NCBI GenBank assembly: GCA_016887485.1
Contig: CP069394.1
Location: 248,001 to 312,000 of the forward strand
Length of the DNA: 64,000 bases
Direction of reading: 5' to 3'
Source of the DNA: Chloroflexota bacterium
GTDB lineage: Bacteria; Chloroflexota; Anaerolineae; Anaerolineales; Anaerolineaceae
Position numbers and translations under genes: made by a program. Positions within the stretch are counted from its first letter, which is position 1. The number at the start of each line of letters is the position of its first letter. The notes under the pieces were generated by a model. It had not been told where the DNA came from and searched no databases. It worked only from the letters and a program-made list of their open reading frames with translations. Of this stretch, positions 55,738 through 63,745 are shown in pieces.

Positions 55738-56436
55738 TTAACTATGCGTAAAAGCTTCCAGCCAGGCCGGCAGGTGCTCAATCAAGCCACGCATGATCAC
55801 CCGGCACTGTTCCTCAAAGAAAGCATAATCGCCATAGGCTTCTGCTTCGGTTGCGTCCACAAGGTCTGACACGCCGCGCAGGATCAGGCAAGGCAGGTCG
55901 TTTTTCTTCGCTACCCAGGCAATAGCGCCTGATTCCCAATCTGCTGCGGCCGCATCATATTTCTCGATCAGCCCGGGGATATCCTCAGCGACGATGTCCC
56001 GATCGGCCGAGATCAGAGCCTTCCGAAGGACAGGTTGGGGTAGGGGTGAAGGCAGCCAATCCAGATCGAATTGAACTGAGTAATGCTCAATGGCGGCTTC
56101 AGGGTCTGACATCTGTTCGATAATGTCATAGATGACCGTCTTTTCCGCCAGGATGATTGCACCACGCTCAACCTGGCCCGTGAACCCACCACAGGAACCG
56201 AGGTTGACGATCCGCTTTGGGGACCATTGATCAATCGCATATTGGGTGGAACCAGCGGCGGCAACCTTCCCCCAGCCGCCGTGCATGAAGTGGACGCTCT
56301 GCCCAGCGATGACGGCGTAAAAAGTGTCACCGTATGGGGTTGGGGTGACTTCGGCATCAGGAAAGAAAGGCAATATACTGCGCCATTCCGCTCCAGCAGA
56401 GATCAGGATGCAGACATCCACCTTATCCGGTGTCAA
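55738..56436 (-). CDS. Nucleoside phosphorylase-fold protein, MTA/SAH nucleosidase-like
   Basis: The start is most likely TTG 56436, two bases after the upstream stop; GTG 56421 is an alternative. The 232-residue protein has the PNP/MTAN fold: ISAGAEWRSILPFF, HGGWGKVAAAGSTQYAIDQ, RIVNLGSCGGF, ADWESGAIAWVA (the position of the ribose-binding Glu in MTAN) and LRGVSDLVD. It would cleave a nucleoside such as methylthioadenosine or S-adenosylhomocysteine. A futalosine-type or AMP-type specificity is also possible. It is last in the leftward run with two SAM- or flavin-related enzymes. Confidence 0.8.
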   Translation of the reverse strand: MTPDKVDVCILISAGAEWRSILPFFPDAEVTPTPYGDTFYAVIAGQSVHFMHGGWGKVAAAGSTQYAIDQWSPKRIVNLGSCGGFTGQVERGAIILAEKTVIYDIIEQMSDPEAAIEHYSVQFDLDWLPSPLPQPVLRKALISADRDIVAEDIPGLIEKYDAAAADWESGAIAWVAKKNDLPCLILRGVSDLVDATEAEAYGDYAFFEEQCRVIMRGLIEHLPAWLEAFTHS

Positions 56437-56438
56437 TT

Positions 56439-57182
56439 TCAGGCTTTCTTTCCCAGCGAAGCGATATAGATCACAAACATCTCAGGGGGCACCAGACCGA
56501 GGACAGCATCAATCTCATCGTCATCGTAAGCCCCAATCGCACAAATGCCGCAGTGGATCGATTCAGCGGCCAGATGCAAGTTCTGGCATACATGTCCAGC
56601 ATCCAGATAGAGATAGCGGTAGCTTCGCTCGGAATAACGCCAGACAGTTCGCTCTGGCACAGCTGCCCAAAGGAAGGTGACGGCGCTGGTGGCGACCTGG
56701 CGCTGCATCAAGCAGGCTTTGGTGACGTCTTCATTCACTTTCTCATCCAGTTTGAGGGCAACTAACTTGTGCTCAAGTGCCAGGTAGCGGTAAAGACCTG
56801 GTTCCAACCCTTCCACCCGATTGATGGACAGATAAGTCTCAAAGGGATGCCGGCATCCGGCTGAGGGCACTGTCCGCCAGGTGACATGCCGTTTTTCGTC
56901 AATGTTCTTGACGCCCTGGGTCAGCCAGAGTAAATAGGATAACTCCTTGAGAGAGAGGCTCTCATCGCTGTAGCGGCGTAGAGAACGTCTTTCTTCTATG
57001 GCTTTACGCAGATCATAAGTGCCCAGGTCAATCTCTTCCGGTTTGGGCAGGTCAATCAACGGACGTCCGGGTTCCAATGAGATCTCATACGGTGGTTGGG
57101 GTTTGTCCTGTTGTTGGGCGGGTTCATTGAGGTTAGCGTACTTTGTCTCTTCGACGAACTGATAGCCGTTCTGTTTGAGCAT
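56439..57182 (-). CDS. SagB/ThcOx-type nitroreductase-fold oxidoreductase
   Basis: This 247-residue protein has LRKAIEERRSLRRYSDESLSLKELSYLLWLTQGV near residues 58-91, then RTVPSAGCRHPFETYLSINRVEGLEPGLYRY, and late HVCQNLHLAAESIHCGICAIGAYDDDEI. This is the SagB/ThcOx pattern of FMN-dependent oxidoreductases. Some members oxidise thiazolines and oxazolines in peptide natural products, but solitary copies are common. No cyclodehydratase or precursor peptide gene is nearby, so that function is not supported. AAGGAG lies before ATG 57182. Confidence 0.85.
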   Translation of the reverse strand: MLKQNGYQFVEETKYANLNEPAQQQDKPQPPYEISLEPGRPLIDLPKPEEIDLGTYDLRKAIEERRSLRRYSDESLSLKELSYLLWLTQGVKNIDEKRHVTWRTVPSAGCRHPFETYLSINRVEGLEPGLYRYLALEHKLVALKLDEKVNEDVTKACLMQRQVATSAVTFLWAAVPERTVWRYSERSYRYLYLDAGHVCQNLHLAAESIHCGICAIGAYDDDEIDAVLGLVPPEMFVIYIASLGKKA

Positions 57183-57217
57183 GGGGCAATCTCCTTGGAT
57201 GGTTTTTTGTTAGTGGG

Positions 57218-58012
57218 TTATTTATGGATCGTTTTCCAATATTTACGTTTCATGCCTTCGCCAGGTTCATCAAAATTGGCGAATTCGAAACCTTGGTCAA
57301 CTAAGTATTGATGGGCTTCGCTTTCAGAATCACTATTGGTGCCTGGGTGTAATAAGATCAGGCCACCATCATGGGTAACCCGGGTCATTTCAGCAACTTC
57401 CGCGGGGGGATCATCCCCAAAGACATGACCGGACATCACGATATCCGCGAAGTCATCCGGCAGGGGAATCTGCGTGATGGTGCCATCCAGCGGAAACACA
57501 TTGTCCAGTTTGAGCTTGTTTCGCTTTTCCCAGATGAAACGCCGCAAATTGGCGACCGGCTCAATGGCGTAGACGGTGTTGGCAATCGGTGCAACAGAGA
57601 AAGCCAAACGCCCGGTGCCTGAACCAATATCAATTATGACTTTATGCTTGAAATCCGCCATACCCAATAAGGAGGCATTGTCCCAGCCGTTGAAATCCTG
57701 GCGATCATATTTTTCCGGATCCAAGACATAGACCAGCCAGTCATGAACTCGATCTAGAACGTTTATTTCAGCTTCACGGATTTCTTCAGCGCTGGCATCT
57801 GCCTTTGCCAGGGCCAGGCAGCGATCCAGATAGTCCCCAATGGGGGGATAAATGTGCCTGAGATACCAGTCAACGGCAGAGTTGGCTTTGATGGCCGTTC
57901 CCATTTGATCGTCAGGCTCTCGGGTGGCGATATATTCAGCATGGATCGGTTCGAATAGAAGGAAAGCATTAAAGCTGACCTCTGTGACATCAATCCAACC
58001 TAGCTTAGCCAT
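57218..58012 (-). CDS. Class I SAM-dependent methyltransferase
   Basis: This 264-residue protein has a roughly 110-residue helical N-terminal part and a Rossmann core with motif I VIIDIGSGTGRLAFSVA and AIEPVANLRRFIWEKR. The later segments are DFADIVMSGHVFGDDPPAEVAEMTRVTHDGG and LILLHPG. The substrate cannot be read from the sequence. AAAGGAG lies before ATG 58012. It follows the 37-residue membrane protein gene by ten bases and probably shares its transcript with uvrC. Confidence 0.82.
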   Translation of the reverse strand: MAKLGWIDVTEVSFNAFLLFEPIHAEYIATREPDDQMGTAIKANSAVDWYLRHIYPPIGDYLDRCLALAKADASAEEIREAEINVLDRVHDWLVYVLDPEKYDRQDFNGWDNASLLGMADFKHKVIIDIGSGTGRLAFSVAPIANTVYAIEPVANLRRFIWEKRNKLKLDNVFPLDGTITQIPLPDDFADIVMSGHVFGDDPPAEVAEMTRVTHDGGLILLHPGTNSDSESEAHQYLVDQGFEFANFDEPGEGMKRKYWKTIHK

Positions 58013-58022
58013 ATTTCTCCTT

Positions 58023-58136
58023 TTAGAAGCGTACGGCTGTCGCGATCATCGAAAGGATCATGATCACTGCAATCACCGCGATGAGAATTTGATAAAGTTT
58101 ATAGGATGTTGAGCGTTTTTTGGGTTGTTTACTCAT
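58023..58136 (-). CDS. 37-residue single-pass membrane protein downstream of uvrC
   Basis: This short gene lies between uvrC and the methyltransferase, with nine and ten base gaps. AAGGAATAATT precedes ATG 58136. The product has a basic head (SKQPKKRSTSYKLYQ) and one hydrophobic helix (ILIAVIAVIMILSMIATAV) ending RF. Predicted orientation is N-terminus inside. Spacing, ribosome-binding site and codon layout all look like a real gene. I do not recognise the family. Confidence 0.65.
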   Translation of the reverse strand: MSKQPKKRSTSYKLYQILIAVIAVIMILSMIATAVRF

Positions 58137-58145
58137 AATTATTCC

Positions 58146-60008
58146 TTATTCCAATTGGACTTTTATGGATTGGGCCATCTCAAGGGTAATCCCTTTGATC
58201 TCGGCGATGGCTTCCGGGGTTGCATTCTTGATTCCATCAATGGACCCGAATTTTTGAAGCAGGGTTTTTCGACGAGTTGGCCCAATGCCGGGGATGACAT
58301 CCAGTCTGGAGGCAAGCCCCAGGTTCTTGCGACGTTTCCGATGGGCTGTGATGGCAAAACGGTGGGCTTCATCCCGGATGCGCTGCACCAGGTATAGTCC
58401 CTGTGATCGTCGTTCCAGATAGATTGAATCATGTTTTCCAGGAACGAAGAGCTCTTCTTCCTGTTTGGCCAGGCCAGCCAGAGAAACCCGATCCATTAAA
58501 TTATACTCCTCCAACACTGCAATCGCCCGGCTGAGCTGTCCTTTACCGCCATCCACGATCAGCAGGTCCGGCAAAATGGAGAAGGAAAGATCAGGTTTCT
58601 TACCCACCTGATCCGGCTCTTCATGGGCAACCTTCCAACGCCGGAATCGCCGGTGCAACACTTCTTCCATGCTGGCAAAGTCATCCTGGCCGAGGACGTT
58701 CTTGATGTTGAAGCGGCGATAAAGCTTCTTATTGGGGGTGCCTTGCTCAAAGACGACCATACTCCCAACACTGGCGACACCCTGCGTCGTGGAAATGTCG
58801 TAGCATTCGATCCGGTTGGGTGGTTCCGAGAGCCCCAGAGCCTCCTGTAGTTCAGCCAGGGCAGTGGATTGCCGGTTCTTATCGGCCTCCCAGCGGGTCT
58901 TGAGCGCGTTGAGGGTTTCCACAGCGTTCTCGGTGGCCATGTCCACCAGGTCTTTGTTGAGTTCCTGATGGGGGACCGTGATCTCGACTTTCTCACCGGA
59001 TTTGCGGCTGTTGAGCCAGGTATTGATGATCTGAGCTTCTTCCAACTCGGTCGGCAGCAGCACCCGTTGGGGAACGAAAGCTGCCTGGGAATAAAACTGC
59101 TTGACGAACTCGCTCAGGATCTCTTCATCATTTTCTTCCTCAGTACCTTCCAGGACGAAGTATTCCCGGCCAATCAATTTACCACTGCGGATGAAGAAGA
59201 CCTGAACACAGGCCTCACCATCATCCCGGGCCATAGCGATCACATCGGAGTCGGTTTGATCGCTGCTGATCACCTTCTGGCGTTCGACGACTTTATCAAT
59301 CGCCTGGAGTTGGTCGCGGATCACAGCCGCCTTTTCATACTGGAGGTCCTCAGCAGCCTTTTCCATTGTCTCATTTAGACGCTTGACAACGGGATCGGTG
59401 CGACCCTCCAGGAACTTGCAGAGGTCATCAATGATCTGGCGGTAGTCCTGCTGATTGATCGCGCCAATACATGGGGCTGTGCAGAGTTTAATATCGTAAT
59501 ATAGGCAAGCGCGGCTATCCTGGCCGGTGATCTCCCGGTTACAGGTTAGATAGGGGAATATCTTTCGGAGCAGGTCCAGGGTCTGGTGGACAGCCCACAC
59601 GCTTGTGTAAGGGCCGAAATAGCGCCCGCCATCATCCTTCATCTGCCGGGTAACGGTGACTTTAGGGAAGGAATTCTGCCAATGGACTTTGATATAGGGA
59701 TAGCGTTTATCGTCTTTCAGGCGGACATTGTATTGGGGCCTGTGACGCTTGATCAGCGTCATTTCGAGGATCAGCGCTTCCAGTTCTGAGCCAACCACGA
59801 TCCACTCAATATTGGCGATCTCATGGACCAGGCGGCGTGTTTTTCGGTCGTGCTGAGCTGCACTGTGGAAATAGGAACGGACCCGGTTGCGTAGGTTGAT
59901 GGCTTTGCCAACGTAAATGATCTTTCCGTTGGCATTTTTCATCAAATAACAGCCAGGTTTATCCGGGAGTGTATTGAGAATTTGTTGGATTTGTTCACTA
60001 ATCTCCAT
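58146..60008 (-). CDS. uvrC: Excinuclease ABC subunit C
   Basis: This 620-residue UvrC starts with an N-terminal GIY-YIG nuclease domain (PGCYLMKNANGKIIYVGKAINLRNRVRSYF). It has a UVR motif near 200-235, a central RNase H-like endonuclease domain (RIECYDISTTQG, LLIVDGGKGQL, DEAHRFAITAHR) and C-terminal helix-hairpin-helix repeats (DVIPGIGPTRRKTLLQKFGS). It makes both incisions in nucleotide excision repair after UvrB loading. Length and motifs are normal. A possible extended -10 (TGCTAAAAT on the minus strand, 60025-60017) lies close to ATG 60008. Confidence 0.97.
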   Translation of the reverse strand: MEISEQIQQILNTLPDKPGCYLMKNANGKIIYVGKAINLRNRVRSYFHSAAQHDRKTRRLVHEIANIEWIVVGSELEALILEMTLIKRHRPQYNVRLKDDKRYPYIKVHWQNSFPKVTVTRQMKDDGGRYFGPYTSVWAVHQTLDLLRKIFPYLTCNREITGQDSRACLYYDIKLCTAPCIGAINQQDYRQIIDDLCKFLEGRTDPVVKRLNETMEKAAEDLQYEKAAVIRDQLQAIDKVVERQKVISSDQTDSDVIAMARDDGEACVQVFFIRSGKLIGREYFVLEGTEEENDEEILSEFVKQFYSQAAFVPQRVLLPTELEEAQIINTWLNSRKSGEKVEITVPHQELNKDLVDMATENAVETLNALKTRWEADKNRQSTALAELQEALGLSEPPNRIECYDISTTQGVASVGSMVVFEQGTPNKKLYRRFNIKNVLGQDDFASMEEVLHRRFRRWKVAHEEPDQVGKKPDLSFSILPDLLIVDGGKGQLSRAIAVLEEYNLMDRVSLAGLAKQEEELFVPGKHDSIYLERRSQGLYLVQRIRDEAHRFAITAHRKRRKNLGLASRLDVIPGIGPTRRKTLLQKFGSIDGIKNATPEAIAEIKGITLEMAQSIKVQLE

Positions 60009-60074
60009 AGGCTCTCATTTTAGCACATCGATACCAGAAATTTAATTAATTCAACCTGTGACATAAAATCCAAC

Positions 60075-60108
60075 TAAAAAATCCCAGATAAATCATCTGG
60101 GATTTTTT
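60075..60108 (-). terminator. Intrinsic terminator after deoC
   Basis: ATCCCAGAT (60081-60089) and ATCTGGGAT (60095-60103) are flanked by A residues on the left and T residues on the right. On the minus strand the stem is followed by TTTTTT, just past the deoC stop. Confidence 0.85.
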
Positions 60109-60128
60109 GAAATTATTGGAAGAGAGGA

Positions 60129-60887
60129 TTATTCTATACCGGCTTGCTTTGCTTCTTCCAGGATTTCTTTGGCCATCCGAGTGCCCAGCCGATTCGCACC
60201 AGCATCAATCAGGGCTAAGGTTTCTGCCAGGGTATGGACCCCACCAGCAGCCTTGACACCCATCACACTTTGCGGGCCAACGACCCGACGCATGAGGTCA
60301 ATGTCCTCAACGGTGGCACCGGATTTGCTGAACCCGGTTGATGTCTTGACGAAATCAGCACCGGCTTCTTTGCAGATCAGACAGCTGATGATTTTCTCGT
60401 CCTTTTCGAGCAAGCAGGTCTCCAGGATCACTTTCATCAAGCCGCCCTGAGCATGGACGGTTTCTGCCATCTGATGCACTTCCTCAAGGATAAAATCATA
60501 TTCGCCGGCTTTCAACATGCCAACATTCATCACCATGTCAATTTCATCGGCACCCATCGAGAGATACTTTTTGGCCTCAGTCACTTTAATCTCAGTGGGG
60601 AAGGCCCCCAGAGGGAAACCAGCGATTGTGCCGGTATGAACGCCGGAATCAGCCAAGGTGTCTTTGACCAGAGTGGTGAAGAGCGGGTTAACAAATACCG
60701 TTGCATAATGATAAGCTATTGCTTCTTCGCAAAGCTGAATGATCCTTTCCGGTTTGGCCGCCGGGTCATGCACCGCACAATCCAGGTATGAGGAGAGGGG
60801 CGGCGTGAGGACGGGCGCACAGGGCAGGGGAGGAAGTTCCTGGTTATATTTATTCGCTATATCAAGGAGCTGTGATATGGATTTCAT
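60129..60887 (-). CDS. deoC: Deoxyribose-phosphate aldolase
   Basis: This 252-residue class I aldolase has PPLSSYLDCAVHDPAAK at the front, IAGFPLGAFPTEIKVTEAK, GADEIDMVMNVGMLKAG, LETCLLEKDE, and the Schiff-base lysine in GADFVKTSTGFSKSGAT. AGGVHTLAETLALIDAGANRLGT follows. It cleaves deoxyribose-5-phosphate to glyceraldehyde-3-phosphate and acetaldehyde. AAAGGA lies before ATG 60887. It is placed downstream of the PTS genes, but terminators at 60942-60991 and 61251-61285 suggest a separate transcript. Confidence 0.96.
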   Translation of the reverse strand: MKSISQLLDIANKYNQELPPLPCAPVLTPPLSSYLDCAVHDPAAKPERIIQLCEEAIAYHYATVFVNPLFTTLVKDTLADSGVHTGTIAGFPLGAFPTEIKVTEAKKYLSMGADEIDMVMNVGMLKAGEYDFILEEVHQMAETVHAQGGLMKVILETCLLEKDEKIISCLICKEAGADFVKTSTGFSKSGATVEDIDLMRRVVGPQSVMGVKAAGGVHTLAETLALIDAGANRLGTRMAKEILEEAKQAGIE

Positions 60888-60941
60888 TAGTCGTCCTTTA
60901 TTTTGGTAAGGGCAAAACTGGGGAGTATTACTGTGCTAAAA

Positions 60942-60991
60942 GAATACATCCACCTGAGGTGAAAGTAATTTCTCCAAAGGTGGATGTATTC
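60942..60991 (-). terminator. Long inverted repeat, possible terminator or operator
   Basis: GAATACATCCACCT (60942-60955) and AGGTGGATGTATTC (60978-60991) pair perfectly over 14 bases with a 22-base loop. On the minus strand the stem is followed by TTTTAG, so it could end the zinc-ribbon gene. Its place upstream of deoC also allows an operator role. Confidence 0.55.
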
Positions 60992-61024
60992 ATGAGCATA
61001 CAATTAGCGTATGGTCAAAGAAGG

Positions 61025-61219
61025 CTATTTGATCTTGTCGCCATCGTACCATTCCATGTGGGCGCCGCAAGATGTGCAGTCAGCAATATTCTTGCCGTCT
61101 TCTTCTTTTTTAATTGTGACGCTGCCGCCGCAGGAACAGCGACGATAAATGCTCATGATCTTACCACCGTACTCCAGTATTTTGAATTCCCCTTTTTCTT
61201 TGGGTGTTTCTTCTGACAT
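61025..61219 (-). CDS. Small zinc-ribbon protein
   Basis: The start is ATG 61219, with GAGG seven to eight bases upstream; a longer frame from 61249 has no support. The 64-residue product has a charged start (SEETPKEKGEFKILEYGGK) and two cysteine pairs, CSCG and CTSCG, 18 residues apart, that likely bind one zinc. Function is unknown; such proteins are sometimes RNA- or protein-binding. It lies between EIIC and deoC, with hairpins on both sides. Confidence 0.75.
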   Translation of the reverse strand: MSEETPKEKGEFKILEYGGKIMSIYRRCSCGGSVTIKKEEDGKNIADCTSCGAHMEWYDGDKIK

Positions 61220-61250
61220 TTGGTCTACCTCTTTTTCTAAATATTCCACA

Positions 61251-61285
61251 AAAATGTGGGCGTAATATTTCTACGCCCACATTTT
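61251..61285 (-). terminator. Intrinsic terminator after the PTS genes
   Basis: AAAATGTGGGCGTA (61251-61264) and TACGCCCACATTTT (61272-61285) form a perfect 14-bp stem with a seven-base loop. On the minus strand it ends in a T tract after the EIIC stop. Confidence 0.85.
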
Positions 61286-61313
61286 ACTACAAAACTAATT
61301 TCGTGCAATCAGC

Positions 61314-62600
61314 TTATTTCAGCAGGTTGCCAACGAAGGAGAGAATGTTGCCGAGGACGCCGAAGTCGGTGTCACCGAATGAGGAACCGGTCCATTCAGG
61401 GTTGAGGCCACCGAAGGACAGGTAGGTGGTGCCAGCGAGCAGGGTGAAGATCAAACCACAGAGGAAACCACCCAGCATAGCGCCTTTGCGGCCACCGGTT
61501 GAGTTGCCGAACACGCCAGCGGTACCGCCAACGAAGAAGTGAATGATCATCGAGGGCAGGATCACGCCACCGACAGCGCCTTTGGCCAGGAGCTGAATTG
61601 CCATAGCCAGCAGACCACCAACGATGGAGGCCAGATAGCCAACGAGAACGGCATTAGGGGCATAGGGGAAGACCACGGGGCAGTCCAAAGCGGGTTTCGC
61701 ATCGGGAACGATTTTCTCAGCAATACCACGGAAGGCAGGAACGATCTCAGCCAATGTCATACGGACACCGAGGAGGATGATCGCAATACCACCGGCGAAG
61801 GTCAGTGATTGCAGGAAAGCGCCGACTGGCCAGTATTGACCAAGATTGGCAGCAGCAGCTTCGGAACCGCTGAGCAGACCAACGACAACATAGATGATCA
61901 GCATGACGGAGGCCATGGCAACCAGGGGCTCTTTCATGAAGCCGATCCAGTTGGGGAATTCGATATTCTCAGTGGAATCTTCCGGATCGCCAACGAACTG
62001 ACCAAGATAGCCAGCGAGGGCGTAGGTGGTGATGCCAAAGTGACCCATGGCGAAGGAATCGCCGCCGGTGATTTTCTTCATGAAGGGCATCGACAGAGCG
62101 GGCATGAAGGTCATCATGAAACCGGAGATGATGGATGCAACTGCGATCATCAGCCATTCGCTGTTAGCGAAGACTGGCATAACGGAGAGCATACCGGTGG
62201 TCAGGGTGGCGATGAAGAGGGTGTGGTGACCGGTCAGCCAAATGTATTTGAATTTGGTCACACGGGCCAGAAGCAGGTTGAACAGGAAAGCGAAGAGGAA
62301 GACCAGGGAAATCTGGCGGCCTAAGGTTTCCTGAACAATGCTGGTGAAGACCTCATTGACGGGCACAGCAGCGTTGGGGATGTTCAGAACAGAGGTGAAC
62401 AGGGTGCCGAGGGGGACGATTGCGCCGACAACCACGCCAGCGCCAGCGCCCAAAACCAGGAAGCCCAAGATGGTCTTAATGGTGCCGGTAACAACTTCCT
62501 CGAAGGGACGCTTGAGGGCCAGCAAACCGATCAGGGCCATCAAACCAACGAGGATTGATGCATTACTAAGAAATGCTTGAAGGAAGTTAAGAATTGCCAT
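61314..62600 (-). CDS. PTS EIIC, ascorbate (UlaA/SgaT) family
   Basis: This 428-residue membrane transporter has about eleven hydrophobic segments and UlaA-family features. These are the start LVGLMALIGLLALKRPFEEVVTGTIKTILGFLVL, an IWLTGHHTLFIA loop, FGITTYALAGYLGQFVGD, and IIHFFVGGTAGVFGNSTGGRKGA. It would import a sugar acid such as ascorbate, or a pentitol-like sugar, with phosphorylation by EIIB. AGGAG lies before ATG 62600. Substrate specificity cannot be fixed from sequence; absence of UlaD/E/F genes in the window argues against a standard ascorbate pathway here. Confidence 0.9.
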   Translation of the reverse strand: MAILNFLQAFLSNASILVGLMALIGLLALKRPFEEVVTGTIKTILGFLVLGAGAGVVVGAIVPLGTLFTSVLNIPNAAVPVNEVFTSIVQETLGRQISLVFLFAFLFNLLLARVTKFKYIWLTGHHTLFIATLTTGMLSVMPVFANSEWLMIAVASIISGFMMTFMPALSMPFMKKITGGDSFAMGHFGITTYALAGYLGQFVGDPEDSTENIEFPNWIGFMKEPLVAMASVMLIIYVVVGLLSGSEAAAANLGQYWPVGAFLQSLTFAGGIAIILLGVRMTLAEIVPAFRGIAEKIVPDAKPALDCPVVFPYAPNAVLVGYLASIVGGLLAMAIQLLAKGAVGGVILPSMIIHFFVGGTAGVFGNSTGGRKGAMLGGFLCGLIFTLLAGTTYLSFGGLNPEWTGSSFGDTDFGVLGNILSFVGNLLK

Positions 62601-62626
62601 TTTTTTCTCCTAAAATAATTTAGTGA

Positions 62627-62926
62627 TTACTTCTTTTCATTCTGAATTTTTCTGAAAACATCCATAATGGCAGCATCTATTTCGTTTTCATCGAAGAGGT
62701 TTTTTACAGTAATAACTTCTGCTTCAACCTCGCGCAATGATTTCGCGAATTCTGATGTTGTCACAAAGATGTCTGGCCTCATGGACCGGGCGGTAGATAT
62801 GTCAGCAACTTCGACTTGAAACTCTTTTCGACTGATGCCATTTTTCTCAAGCACTCGCTCAATCCCCATCTTGACCAAGAGCCCACTGCCCAATCCCATG
62901 CCACATACAGCACATAGTTTGACCAA
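62627..62926 (-). CDS. PTS EIIB, ascorbate/lactose-type
   Basis: The start is TTG 62926, with AGGAG six bases upstream. The 99-residue protein has KLCAVCGMGLGSGLLVKMGIERVL, in which the second Cys of the VCGMGLGSG loop is the phosphorylated residue. DIFVTTSEFAKSL and a C-terminal helix follow. It passes phosphate from EIIA to the sugar held by EIIC. It lies between the 32-residue gene and EIIC in the PTS run. Length fits stand-alone UlaB-like EIIB. Confidence 0.92.
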   Translation of the reverse strand: MVKLCAVCGMGLGSGLLVKMGIERVLEKNGISRKEFQVEVADISTARSMRPDIFVTTSEFAKSLREVEAEVITVKNLFDENEIDAAIMDVFRKIQNEKK

Positions 62927-62964
62927 TTTACACTCCTAGGGTTCTAACAAAATACCAATATGAC

Positions 62965-63063
62965 TTACAGGGATAGTAAACCGAGTACGAAGGCTGCAAC
63001 AACGAGGACGAGAGAAACAATCCCTTCAGCTTTGCCAACGACTACCTTCTTTTCATCTGCCAT
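62965..63063 (-). CDS. 32-residue membrane microprotein inside the PTS operon
   Basis: ATG 63063 is preceded by AAGGAGGTGA, a complete match to the 16S rRNA anti-Shine-Dalgarno and the strongest such site in the window. The product has a charged head (ADEKKVVVGKAEG) and one helix (IVSLVLVVAAFVLGLLSL) that runs to the C-terminus. It lies between EIIA and EIIB, 38 bases from EIIB. I do not recognise a family. A role in stabilising or regulating EIIC is a guess from position. Confidence 0.7.
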   Translation of the reverse strand: MADEKKVVVGKAEGIVSLVLVVAAFVLGLLSL

Positions 63064-63153
63064 TCTTATTCACCTCCTTCCTTGGAAAGTTTTTTAAAAC
63101 TTTTTTGCTTTGCATTTTCATGCAATGAGCAAATATGAATGGAATAAAAACTC

Positions 63154-63621
63154 TTAAGCAGCGTTTAGAAACGCTGCGAGCAGCTCTTCCTTGGTGGCAG
63201 CCGATTTGATCTCGGCGATTTTATCCTGGTTGCCCAGGACCATGGCGAGCTGCTTTAATCCATCAATATGTTGCTCGTGATCAATCGCTGCTAATGCAAC
63301 GACGAGATATACTGGGTCATTGTCTTCATTACCGAAATTAACGGGTGTGCTCAGACGGACAACAGAGATACTGGCTTTGATAACGCCATCTTCTGGACGA
63401 GCATGCGGGAGGGCGATGCCGGGGGCAACAACGATATAAGGGCCAAATTCTTTGGCCACCCGGATCATTGCATCTACAAATCTGGCTTCGACAGCACCAT
63501 CTTCGACCATTAATTTGCCTGCCGCACGGATAGCTCCTTGCCAATCCTCAACTGCGACATTTACGTCAACAATTTCTTTTCGAATTAATTGATTGATTTC
63601 CATCAGTTCTTTCTTTTCCAT
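63154..63621 (-). CDS. PTS EIIA, fructose/mannitol-ascorbate type
   Basis: This 155-residue PTS_EIIA_2 domain has RFVDAMIRVAKEFGPYIVVAPGIALPHARPEDGV, with the phosphorylated His in ALPHARPE (near residue 75), and PVYLVVALAAIDHEQHIDGLKQLA. It takes phosphate from HPr and passes it to EIIB. ATG 63621 is used; a second in-frame ATG lies at 63603, and neither has a clear ribosome-binding site. It follows the transketolase gene by 124 bases. Confidence 0.92.
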   Translation of the reverse strand: MEKKELMEINQLIRKEIVDVNVAVEDWQGAIRAAGKLMVEDGAVEARFVDAMIRVAKEFGPYIVVAPGIALPHARPEDGVIKASISVVRLSTPVNFGNEDNDPVYLVVALAAIDHEQHIDGLKQLAMVLGNQDKIAEIKSAATKEELLAAFLNAA

Positions 63622-63745
63622 TTATTCTGCATCTTTAATGAACTATTAACATCAGGTCAATTATAGGTCACATCCTTGAGAAAAATCAAGGTAAAAAGCC
63701 CTTAACTTCTCAGGTTAATATGTTAACACTGAAGTTTCCAACTAG
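63622..63745 (-). other. Gap with two small hairpins between transketolase and EIIA
   Basis: CCTTGA/TCAAGG (63674-63691) and a bulged stem around GTTAA-TATG-TTAAC (about 63707-63735) lie here. Either could set the ratio of downstream expression or act as an operator. No promoter is evident. Confidence 0.35.

Noticed and set aside
56439-58012. Thiazole/oxazole-modified peptide cluster because of the SagB-type protein and methyltransferase
   Set aside because: No cyclodehydratase, precursor peptide or transporter gene lies nearby; solitary SagB-like proteins are common.
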